A DNA stretch of 64,000 nt from Afifella pfennigii DSM 17143 (GTDB taxonomy: Bacteria; Pseudomonadota; Alphaproteobacteria; Rhizobiales; Afifellaceae). The stretch covers positions 62,001-126,000 of the forward strand of contig NZ_JHZK01000002.1 in NCBI RefSeq assembly GCF_000688515.1, in the 5' to 3' direction. Positions 41,101 to 47,669 of this stretch are shown in pieces (positions within the stretch are counted from its first letter, which is position 1; every line of letters begins with the position of its first letter). A program made the position numbers and the translations under genes. The notes under the pieces were generated by a model. It saw only the letters and a list, made by a program, of their open reading frames with translations, had not been told where the DNA came from and ran no database searches.

Positions 41101-43263
41101 TCAGTGCGTCGCTTGCTCGCCGAAATCCTCAAAAATCGCCTTCATCGCCCGATATTCCGGACCGGCCTGGTAGCGGCCGAGCCAAACGGCGTCCGCGGCC
41201 GCGACGGCCTCGCCGGCGTCAATCCGCGTCTCGATCGCCCGCGCCCGCGCAAAGCGCTGCTCGCGAGTGTCTTTCCGGCGGATCGGCGTCACGTTGACGG
41301 GTTCATCCGACGCTTCCGCCTTGAGGGCCGCATGCGTCTCGGCGGCGCGTGCGGGCAGCGCGCCGGCATCGGCGGGCCCCGTGGCCTCCGCGGCGGCGAT
41401 CGCCGCCCTTATCTGCGGCGTCGTGTGGGGCTCTGAGCGCGGCGGAAGCGGCACGACATTGCCGGTTCTTCCCTCGCGGACGGCGAGGATGCGCTCGTGA
41501 TAGGCACCGCTCTTCTTGATGCGCCGGATCTCGGCCTTGATGGCGGCCGCGCCGCGTGCCGTGATCTCGTTCTGCAGGGCCTTGATCGTCTTCGCCGCCT
41601 CCTCCGGCTGGATGCCGGATAGCGCCGGGCAGATGCCGCAGCCGAGAAACTCGCCACCGTCCGGCGTGAAGGCGTAGACGAGGCCGAGATCGGCCGAGTC
41701 CATGCGCACAAGCACCTCGGTGCCGGGCAGGATCGTCGGCGTCATGTAGTGGGCGCCGTCCACCCGAATGCCGCGGCTCGTGACGCGCCGCGTGCCGCCG
41801 CCGGGCACCGTCATCAGGAGGGCGTCGAGGGCGCGCTCGTCGACATGCCGAAGGGGTCGCCTCGATTGCGCCGCGACCAGCTGGGGCGTCTGGCCTTTCA
41901 AGCCCTCATGCGGACGCTGCTCATAGACGGCGACCCAGCGGTCGACGGTCCCCTGCAGATCCTCGCCCGAAAGGCCGACCTCGAAGAGGTTGGCGTCGCT
42001 CTCGCCGAGCCGGGCCGCAAAGCTCTTGCGGTCCTCGATGGCCTTCCGGTCGGCCACCGAGTGGCCGACGAAGCCCGGCAGCATCGTCGCGCAATCCTTC
42101 TGGAAGGTGCCGATCGCGCGTTCGACGAAGGCCTTCTGCTGTGGCTGGTAGGGATCGGAGAGTTCCACTTCGACGCCGAGCGAGGCGAAGAGACGTTTCG
42201 TGTCGCGGGCGACGAAATCCGAACCGTTGTCGGTCTTGATGAGGTCGGGAACACCCCAGGCGAGGATCGCCTTGCGGATGAGGAGCCCGACGGCTGAAGC
42301 GCGCGGCGTGCGGCTGACGAGGAGCGTCATCCGCCTGGTCGCGACGTCGAGGCAGACATAGATCGCATGCCGACCGTCCGTGCAGAGCGCGTCGACCGGC
42401 GAGGCGTCGATCTGCCAGAGAGCGTTCGGCTCGCGGATATGGGCAAGACTGCCCGTTCCGCGCGGTGCCATGACGGAGCGGAAGCGGTCGGGGTTTTGCA
42501 CCCGGGTCAGCACGACCGCCTCGGTGCTTCGAAGCCCCTTCAAAAAGTGTTGGAAGGTCCGGATCGGCGGCAGCGGAACGCGGCTCTCCCGGCCAGGAAC
42601 GGCCAGCGTCTCGCCATACTCGGCGGCGACGAGATCGCGGATATGCTCGGCCGAGAAATGCTGATTGTCGGCGAGAAGGGCGAGGATGGTGGCACGCACC
42701 CGGCCGTCCTCTGCAAGGTCAAGCAAACCCTTGCCCTTGCGAGCCTTGGAACGGTCGAAGGCGAGGGATTCGCCCTTGCGGGCCCGGCCGATCCAGCGCT
42801 TCAGTGAGCCTTTGGAAAGCCGCGGGACGGAGGACAGTACCCAATCTTCAATGTGCAGGCTGCGGGCGTTGTACTTGTCGGTGAAGACCTGCAGCGCCGA
42901 AGCCTGGCGCAGGGTCAGGCCGCTGCGGAACTGCGCGAACTTGCGGATGATGGCAAGGCGCGCGTCCCGTTCGACAGCCGCCGCGTCGGATAGCTTTGCG
43001 TCTTTGGTCGCGCGGGGCGCCTCGCCGGTGACGCCGGGCGCTCCGAGGCGCATGTGCTTTTGGCAGTAGGCGATCTGGGCAAGCGTCGGCAGGAGGCGAA
43101 AATGGTATTCGAGGCCGCCACCTCGTCCGCTACGCGCTCTCGTGTGGGCAGGATGGTCGTTCCAGCCATTGCGATCAGCGAAACGAATGGCTGCCGACTC
43201 AGTCGTCGGAAGGCCAGGCAGGCGTTCTTCGGCGATTTCGCGCGCGGTAAGCCACTCTTTCAT
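41101..43263 (-). CDS. MuA-like DDE transposase
   Basis: 720 residues from the ATG complementary to 43261-43263 (MKEWLTAREIAEERLPGLPT), which begins the MuA N-terminal winged domain that binds the enhancer. Catalytic residues of the integrase core are D286 (LWQIDASPVD), D345 (LIKTDNGSDF) and E381 (AFVERAIGTF). The Mu-type beta-barrel domain (GTRRVTSRGIRVDGAHYM) follows, then a C-terminal helical region that should contact MuB. It catalyses strand transfer for integration and replication. The upstream extension of the frame overlaps another gene and was excluded. Confidence 0.95.
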   Translation of the reverse strand: MKEWLTAREIAEERLPGLPTTESAAIRFADRNGWNDHPAHTRARSGRGGGLEYHFRLLPTLAQIAYCQKHMRLGAPGVTGEAPRATKDAKLSDAAAVERDARLAIIRKFAQFRSGLTLRQASALQVFTDKYNARSLHIEDWVLSSVPRLSKGSLKRWIGRARKGESLAFDRSKARKGKGLLDLAEDGRVRATILALLADNQHFSAEHIRDLVAAEYGETLAVPGRESRVPLPPIRTFQHFLKGLRSTEAVVLTRVQNPDRFRSVMAPRGTGSLAHIREPNALWQIDASPVDALCTDGRHAIYVCLDVATRRMTLLVSRTPRASAVGLLIRKAILAWGVPDLIKTDNGSDFVARDTKRLFASLGVEVELSDPYQPQQKAFVERAIGTFQKDCATMLPGFVGHSVADRKAIEDRKSFAARLGESDANLFEVGLSGEDLQGTVDRWVAVYEQRPHEGLKGQTPQLVAAQSRRPLRHVDERALDALLMTVPGGGTRRVTSRGIRVDGAHYMTPTILPGTEVLVRMDSADLGLVYAFTPDGGEFLGCGICPALSGIQPEEAAKTIKALQNEITARGAAAIKAEIRRIKKSGAYHERILAVREGRTGNVVPLPPRSEPHTTPQIRAAIAAAEATGPADAGALPARAAETHAALKAEASDEPVNVTPIRRKDTREQRFARARAIETRIDAGEAVAAADAVWLGRYQAGPEYRAMKAIFEDFGEQATH

Positions 43264-43379
43264 GGCCGGCCTCCCGCGCGTCTCGGCAGCGTGATAGGAT
43301 TCGTGCGGAACCGGCGCGCGTTGGGCGCGCGCGCCGGCCCCTTCCGTCCCCACGTGCACAACCACATGGAGAAGGTCCG

Positions 43380-43625
43380 ATGGACGAACGTGCAGAGAAG
43401 ATGCGCGCGCGCATGGAAAGCTCGCGCGGAAAGGTAATGGCAGGCATGTGGTACATGGCTTTCACCGACACCATGCTCGATCTTCTGCCCACCAAGGGCT
43501 CCTTCACCCATGAGGAGCTGAAGGCCGAGCTGGAGCGGCGCCTGGAGAAGAATCGCGACAGCGATCTCCTGACGGCCGCCTATGAGGAATGCCTCGAACG
43601 GCTCGAAGAGCACCGGCCGAAATAG
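43380..43625 (+). CDS. Small helical protein, plus strand, upstream of the transposase
   Basis: 81 residues: an N-terminal charged helix (DERAEKMRARMESSRGKVMA), GMWYMAFTDTMLDLLPTKGS, then FTHEELKAELERRLEKNRD. GGAGAAGG lies four bases before the ATG. It is oriented against the early operon, divergent from the transposase and convergent with the 73-residue gene (eight-base gap). Function unknown; it may be expressed in the lysogen or simply be a regulatory insert. Confidence 0.6.
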   Translation: MDERAEKMRARMESSRGKVMAGMWYMAFTDTMLDLLPTKGSFTHEELKAELERRLEKNRDSDLLTAAYEECLERLEEHRPK

Positions 43626-43633
43626 TCTTTCGC

Positions 43634-43855
43634 TCATGCCTCGCTCCCTTTCCGCGAGGCGACGAAGGCGCGGACCTCTCCCTCGTTGGTCTGCAGCCAG
43701 CGCAGCGTGGCGAGGACGGCCTGCATGCGCGCCATGTGCAAATCGGCAACCGACTGCCGCATGCGGCGCGAAGCGACCAGGCGGGTATAGACGCCGCCTC
43801 GCTGCCTGATCTCGAACTCCACTTCCTCGATCTGTGCGGTGAGGGAATGCTTCAT
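43634..43855 (-). CDS. Small phage early protein, unknown function
   Basis: 73 residues: EEVEFEIRQRGGVYTRLVAS, then ADLHMARMQAVLATLRWLQT and a short basic tail. The start overlaps the next gene's stop by four bases. Conserved in appearance among Mu-like phages of this group, with no known function. Confidence 0.6.
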   Translation of the reverse strand: MKHSLTAQIEEVEFEIRQRGGVYTRLVASRRMRQSVADLHMARMQAVLATLRWLQTNEGEVRAFVASRKGSEA

Positions 43856-44337
43856 CGCCGCCCCCGCATCCGCGTTTCGAGCGCGGCGATTTCCGCATCG
43901 ATCGCGCTGCTATGCTGCGCGATCGTCTGCCGGCGCTCCTTCATCTGGTGGAGCCGGATGATCTCTCGGCAGTCATCGGAAACGACGGCGTAGCCGAAGA
44001 GGCCCGGCAGGACGCCGAGAAGCTCCCATCTCTCGGTGACGGCGATGAGCGCCGCGAAGGCGTCGAGCGTGATCCGGTGCTCGCTCGATCCGGGCGAGGA
44101 CCACTTGTAGAGCATCTCCTTGGAGACGGAGCGGCCGAGACGCTCGCTCATGCGCCGCGCGATCTCACCGCGGTCGATCCCCTCGTCGCGCATGTCCTGC
44201 AGCGCCTTGGCGAGGAGCCGGGAAATGCGGAGGTCCAGCGGTCCCCGCCCGGTAACGTCTTCGCCGTAGCCGACGGTCATGGCCGGCGGCTCCCAGTCGA
44301 AGAGGTCGAGCGTGAGCGGGTCCCGCGGGCGTGGCAT
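43852..44337 (-). CDS. Phage early protein with helix-turn-helix-like core
   Basis: 161 residues: LTLDLFDWEPPAMTVGYGED at the start, IDRGEIARRMSERLGRSVSK followed by EMLYKWSSPGSSEHRITLDA (a plausible HTH plus linker), a LFGYAVVSDDCREIIRLHQM segment and a coiled-coil tail. It follows the ParB-like gene by one shared base. The DLFDW-type start is frequent in early genes of alphaproteobacterial Mu-like phages. Role unknown; possibly DNA-binding. Confidence 0.65.
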   Translation of the reverse strand: MPRPRDPLTLDLFDWEPPAMTVGYGEDVTGRGPLDLRISRLLAKALQDMRDEGIDRGEIARRMSERLGRSVSKEMLYKWSSPGSSEHRITLDAFAALIAVTERWELLGVLPGLFGYAVVSDDCREIIRLHQMKERRQTIAQHSSAIDAEIAALETRMRGRR

Positions 44338-45155
44338 CAGCGCGTCTCCGCCAGCCAGGTCTCGATCGCGTCGCGATGCAGCGCGAAAAACGCATGCTGC
44401 TCGCGAGGCGTCAGCTTCGCAAACCTCTCCGAGAGCTTCTCGTAGGCTGGCGCGACGCGCGGCTTGGGCAGCCTGTCGAGGATGGCGATCGCCTCGGCGA
44501 CGCTCTCCGCCTCGGCATCCTCCGCCAGAAGAATGTCGGCGATCGCCGCCTGCCGCGCCTCGGGTTCTGCGGCGAGTGCCAGAAGCTCGCCTTGATGGTC
44601 GGCGATGCGATGGTCGAATATCCGGGCGCGCACCTCTGAGGCGATCCCGCGGGCGATCTTGATCGTGAACTGGACCTTGCGCTCAGAGCATCCCAGTGTC
44701 ACGGCCGCAGCTTCAGAGAAGCAAAACGAAAAATTTTCGTTTTGCTCTGCCTCGGTCTTCCTTGAGCGACGCCCACCTCGCCCAGCCGTGTTGTTTCGCG
44801 CCTCGTAAAGGTCCTTCCAGGTCGCAAGCGCCACCGCCTCTTCCAGAACGGTGAGCGGGAAGGAGACGAAGTTCTCGACGATCTCTTCGATCTGCCGGTC
44901 CGCCTCGTCGCCGAAGGACGTCTCCGGGATGACCTCCGCCGTGATCTGCGGCCATTTGAGATGGTCGCGCACCGCGGCGAGCCGATGCTCGCCGAAGACG
45001 AGGCGATAGCCGCCGTCCGCGCGCTCGATCACCTTGATCGGCGAGAGCTGGCCGTGCTCGGCGATGCTTTCTGCCATGGCGGCGGCGCGCTCGGGCCGCA
45101 CATGCCGGAGCCGGCCGGCCGTGTCGATCTTGGCGACGTCGATCTTCTCAATCAC
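44337..45155 (-). CDS. ParB/RepB N-terminal domain protein
   Basis: About 272 residues. Start is most likely the GTG at 45155 (VIEKIDVAKIDTAGRLRHVR). The ParB-N fold is seen as RPERAAAMAESIAEHGQLSP, IKVIERADGGYRLVFGEHRL (the GERR box, here GEHR) and EIVENFVSFPLTVLEEAVAL. A HTH-like part with AAAVTLGCSERKVQFTIKIA follows. No ParA partner is present in the window. ParB-fold proteins in transposable phages may act as DNA-binding regulators or nucleases rather than in partition. Confidence 0.85.
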   Translation of the reverse strand: MIEKIDVAKIDTAGRLRHVRPERAAAMAESIAEHGQLSPIKVIERADGGYRLVFGEHRLAAVRDHLKWPQITAEVIPETSFGDEADRQIEEIVENFVSFPLTVLEEAVALATWKDLYEARNNTAGRGGRRSRKTEAEQNENFSFCFSEAAAVTLGCSERKVQFTIKIARGIASEVRARIFDHRIADHQGELLALAAEPEARQAAIADILLAEDAEAESVAEAIAILDRLPKPRVAPAYEKLSERFAKLTPREQHAFFALHRDAIETWLAETR

Positions 45156-45258
45156 GATGATACTCGCTGCGCGACGGAGATTGAGCCGTGCGTACCTGGT
45201 CGGCCGCGCCCGAACCGGCGGGCCGCAGGAACTGGATGACGGTGACGGAGGGCACGTG

Positions 45259-45810
45259 ATGGACGCCGAACAGGCTAAGAGCTGGCTTGAAACGGCCACT
45301 GCCGGCGGCGACGCCATCAGAGCTGCACTCGACGCGGTAAAGGGGCTGGTCGGCGTGATCGGAAGCGGCAAGAAGAGCGGCGAGCAGAATGCTCTGCTGT
45401 CGCCCCTGATAGATCTCCAGGCACAGCTTCTTCGTGCCCAGCAGGAGCACTTTGCGTGCCAGAGCGCGGGCGAGGCGCTGAAGAAGGAAATTGTTCGCCT
45501 GAATGAGACGATTGCCCGGTACGATCGCTTTGATGCGGATGCGGGCAACTACAAACGGGTGGCGGCGGCCAAGCACACGCTCTGCTATATTCCCCAGGGA
45601 GACCCCGACGCCAAACACGCGAGCTACCTGCTTTGCCCCAAATGCTTCGAGGCGCGAGAGAAGTCTTATCTCAACGTCGCGAAGGAGGAGTTCCACGCGG
45701 ACGCCTACAAGTGCCCACGCTGCGCGACCGAGGTTTGGATCGAAAACGATAAGACCATGGAGGTGCGGAGCAGTCGCGCTCGCACGGACTTCGACGTCTT
45801 TGACACCTGA
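45259..45810 (+). CDS. Zinc-ribbon protein, plus-strand cargo gene
   Basis: 183 residues from the ATG at 45259, which has GGAGGG seven bases upstream. The N-terminal two thirds are helical (AEQAKSWLETATAGGDAIRA, LIDLQAQLLRAQQEHFACQS and a coiled coil). The C terminus has LLCPKCFEAREKS and YKCPRCATEVWIE, a four-Cys zinc ribbon. It is divergent from the ParB-like gene and opposite to the early operon. Prophages often carry such cargo, but no activity can be assigned. The longer upstream frame overlaps the ParB gene. Confidence 0.7.
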   Translation: MDAEQAKSWLETATAGGDAIRAALDAVKGLVGVIGSGKKSGEQNALLSPLIDLQAQLLRAQQEHFACQSAGEALKKEIVRLNETIARYDRFDADAGNYKRVAAAKHTLCYIPQGDPDAKHASYLLCPKCFEAREKSYLNVAKEEFHADAYKCPRCATEVWIENDKTMEVRSSRARTDFDVFDT

Positions 45811-45860
45811 ATGAGCCATCATAAGGCTCGCCAGCCATTCGCCTGCGTGGAGACTGCCCG

Positions 45861-46208
45861 TCATGCCTCTCCTCCCTCGCAGAGGGCGAGCATCGCGATC
45901 TCGATCCGCTGAGCGGCAGCGGCGCCGACGGCGCGGCTGAGGCGTTCTCGGAAGATGGGTGCGAAGACTGCGCCCTCCGCTGCCGGCAGCAAGACCTCCG
46001 GTCTTTGGACCTTCCCGTCGAGCACTCTGCCGGCATACCGGTTGAAGCTCGATCTGGAGGCCTTGATCCCGTACGGCGCGAGGCGCTCGTTGAGGCCTTC
46101 CAGCACCGCCTTCTGCGTCATGCGTCGTTCAACGATCCGCTCGAAGGCCCATTGGACGGCGCCGAGCGCCTCGTCCGGAATGGTCTGGATGGAGGAAAGG
46201 CGTGCCAT
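45861..46208 (-). CDS. Second DUF3486-like protein in the early region
   Basis: 115 residues from the ATG complementary to 46206-46208. Its first 60 residues (ARLSSIQTIPDEALGAVQWA, FERIVERRMTQKAVLEGLNE, RLAPYGIKASRSSFNRYAGR) align well with the gp27-like protein at 30994-31545 (LSSIDLLPEEAEPDIAWAME; ARLADRGIGPISKSAFNRHS). It lacks the long helical C-terminal part. A DNA-binding role is likely. Confidence 0.75.
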   Translation of the reverse strand: MARLSSIQTIPDEALGAVQWAFERIVERRMTQKAVLEGLNERLAPYGIKASRSSFNRYAGRVLDGKVQRPEVLLPAAEGAVFAPIFRERLSRAVGAAAAQRIEIAMLALCEGGEA

Positions 46209-46251
46209 CACCGCACCTTTGGAGCGATGGCCAGGCGCGCCGACGGCATCC

Positions 46252-46551
46252 TCATGTGCGCGCCTCGATCTTGTCGGAGGCGCGCTCGCGCTTTTGCCTT
46301 TTGCGACCACGACCGTTGTGGGTATTGTCACCCTTGCTCTTCTGGCTGGCGTATCGGTCGGGAAAAAGCTCTTCGAGGGGGATGCCCAGCGCCTCCGAGA
46401 GAGCGCGCTCCCCTGAAGGCTGGCTGCGGACCAGAGCTTCCCGGCATGCCGCGTCCCAGAGCCCGGCATCGCGGGCGATGCCTGTGAGCGTGAGGCCGGA
46501 TCGCTTCACCTCTGCGGCGATCGCGTGACGGTCCCAGACAGGTTGGGCCAT
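46252..46551 (-). CDS. ner: Ner-like transcriptional regulator
   Basis: 99 residues. The Ner/Nlp fold is clear: WDRHAIAAEVKRSGLTLTGI, ARDAGLWDAACREALVRSQP, SGERALSEALGIPLEELFPD, RYASQKSK. A basic tail extends it beyond typical Ner. In Mu, Ner shuts down the repressor and early promoters after the first transposition round. It is the first gene of the early operon, facing the divergent repressor gene across the operator region. Confidence 0.93.
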   Translation of the reverse strand: MAQPVWDRHAIAAEVKRSGLTLTGIARDAGLWDAACREALVRSQPSGERALSEALGIPLEELFPDRYASQKSKGDNTHNGRGRKRQKRERASDKIEART

Positions 46552-46601
46552 GAGAGCTCCTGTGCTCGTCCGCGCCGAATCGCGGGCGGTTGCAACTTAT
46601 G

Positions 46602-46619
46602 TTGGGCGACAATGCCCAA
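46602..46619. promoter_or_regulatory. Palindrome TTGGGC-N6-GCCCAA, possible Ner operator
   Basis: TTGGGC at 46602-46607 and GCCCAA at 46614-46619. It overlaps the predicted -10 box of the early promoter, so binding here would block transcription of ner and the early operon. Confidence 0.5.
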
Positions 46620-46637
46620 TGAAAATTTGGCAGTCAA
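46609..46637 (-). promoter_or_regulatory. Candidate early promoter (Pe)
   Basis: On the minus strand TTGACT (complement of 46632-46637), a 17-base spacer, then CATTGT (complement of 46609-46614). The -35 is good, the -10 weak, the spacing ideal. It points toward ner. Confidence 0.4.
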
Positions 46638-46650
46638 CCATGTTTCTTTG

Positions 46651-46765
46651 GTCAGAGTTCGCAATAGCCCAACCGTCTTCACGGCGCTCCCTATCTCGCT
46701 GGTTTTGCGGCACTTTCGTGCGCTCTACATTGATTGGCCAGAACTCTGACAACGGGTCAGAGTTG
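46651..46765. promoter_or_regulatory. Repressor operator half-sites GTCAGAGTT
   Basis: GTCAGAGTT at 46651-46659; its complement AACTCTGAC at 46743-46751; and GTCAGAGTT again at 46757-46765. The last two form a 9-bp dyad with a five-base spacer, 17 bases before the repressor start. The single upstream half-site is close to the early promoter -35. This suits binding by the divergent repressor. Confidence 0.65.
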
Positions 46766-46782
46766 GGGGTGATCGTTTCAAT

Positions 46783-47469
46783 ATGATGATCGCCCAAGAT
46801 TTATCGGGCAGGTTGGCCGCAGAAAGAAAGCGCCTGGCGCTATCGCAGCGTGAAATGGCTGCTGCCGTAGGCGTTTCAAAAACCTCGTGGGAGAACTACG
46901 AGGCGGGGAAGAGCTCGCCGGGTGCACGCGTTCTCGCGTCTTTGGCCGAGCTCGGCGCGGATCTGCACTGGTTGCTTACTGGAGCGGCTCTCCGCGACGG
47001 TGAGAACGAAAGTCAGCGTCTCTCAAAGACTCCGGAGGTACGCGCTGAGGGCTTCGCGCTGATCCCGAAAATTGACGTCCAGGCAGCTGCGGGAGCCGGC
47101 GCCGTCGTCGATTCAGAGGCGGTTAGCGCCGAAATCGCTTTGTCCCCGCGCTGGCTGCGGGCAAGGCATATCAATCCGGCCGGCGCGCGCATGCTGACGG
47201 CGAAGGGCGATTCCATGGAGCCGACGATCCGCAGCGGCGACACGCTCATTGTCGACACCTCGATCGAGATGGTCGTCGACAGCGGCATCTACGTCGTCGT
47301 CTATGGAGGACTGCTACTGGTGAAGCGCGTGCAGCTGCGCCGCGACGGCAGCGTCATCCTCAAGAGCGACAACCCGGCCGCCCATTACGAGGACGAGATC
47401 GTCCCGGCGGCGGAGGCTCACGAATTACGCATCGCCGGCCGCGTCATGTGGTTCGGCCGCGAGATTTGA
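46783..47469 (+). CDS. LexA/CI-type prophage repressor (HTH plus S24 peptidase)
   Basis: 228 residues. N-terminal XRE helix-turn-helix (LSQREMAAAVGVSKTSWENY, residues 20-39). C-terminal S24 domain with catalytic S144 (AKGDSMEPTIRSGD) and K181 (LLLVKRVQL), 37 residues apart as in LexA. An Ala-Gly near 103-105 (AAAGAG) is a likely self-cleavage site. It should maintain lysogeny and be inactivated by RecA during SOS. This differs from phage Mu, whose repressor has no S24 domain. Start 46783 or the next codon 46786. Confidence 0.93.
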   Translation: MMIAQDLSGRLAAERKRLALSQREMAAAVGVSKTSWENYEAGKSSPGARVLASLAELGADLHWLLTGAALRDGENESQRLSKTPEVRAEGFALIPKIDVQAAAGAGAVVDSEAVSAEIALSPRWLRARHINPAGARMLTAKGDSMEPTIRSGDTLIVDTSIEMVVDSGIYVVVYGGLLLVKRVQLRRDGSVILKSDNPAAHYEDEIVPAAEAHELRIAGRVMWFGREI

Positions 47470-47669
47470 CGGTCCTGCCGGGCGGGCGCATGTGTTCTTG
47501 CGCGCCGCAGCCGTTCTCGGCTCCCCTGGCGCACTTGTTCTTGCGCGCCCGCTTTTCGGCGCGATAGCCCTCCGCCTCCCCTATCCGCCTGATCCGTCTG
47601 CTACTTTTCCGCAGGATACAGGGTCGTTCCGGGTAATCCCGCAAATCTCACCTGATCTTGCGCGTTACA
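47470..47669 (-). promoter_or_regulatory. Prophage left end with transposase sites L1, L2 and L3
   Basis: Shared core TTCTTGCGCG/GATCTTGCGCG occurs three times in the same orientation: CCTGATCTTGCGCG (47651-47664, L1), CTTGTTCTTGCGCG (47534-47547, L2) and TGTGTTCTTGCGCG (47491-47504, L3). Distances from the end (about 5, 122 and 165 bases) closely follow the spacing of L1, L2 and L3 in Mu. The right-end sites have the opposite orientation, as needed for transposition. Confidence 0.75.

Larger units (their letters stand above)
46552..46782. promoter_or_regulatory. Early/repressor divergent control region
   Basis: 231 bases between ner (minus) and the repressor gene (plus), with visibly lower GC than the phage average. 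Three copies of the half-site GTCAGAGTT and one 6-6-6 palindrome are visible (separate entries). A GAATC (46577-46581), a GANTC-type sequence, lies in the predicted ner leader. This is the lysis-lysogeny switch region. Confidence 0.85.
7795..47669 (-). mobile_element. Complete Mu-like transposable prophage, 39,875 bp
   Basis: The ends are 5'-TGTAGCGCGCAAGATCA (7795 onward) and, on the other strand, 5'-TGTAACGCGCAAGATCA (47669 backward), 16 of 17 bases identical. They are flanked by the 5-bp duplication CATCT. Inside are MuA- and MuB-like transposition proteins, Ner, a repressor, Gam, gp16, a Mor-like activator, lysis genes and a full set of Mu-order head, tail and baseplate genes. Left end is at 47669, right end at 7795. 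No module expected for a contractile-tailed Mu-like phage is obviously missing or broken, so it may be inducible. Confidence 0.95.

Noticed and set aside
44337-45548. A 403-residue version of the ParB-like protein.
   Set aside because: The upstream part overlaps the plus-strand zinc-ribbon gene antisense and lacks family similarity; the GTG at 45155 fits the ParB domain start.
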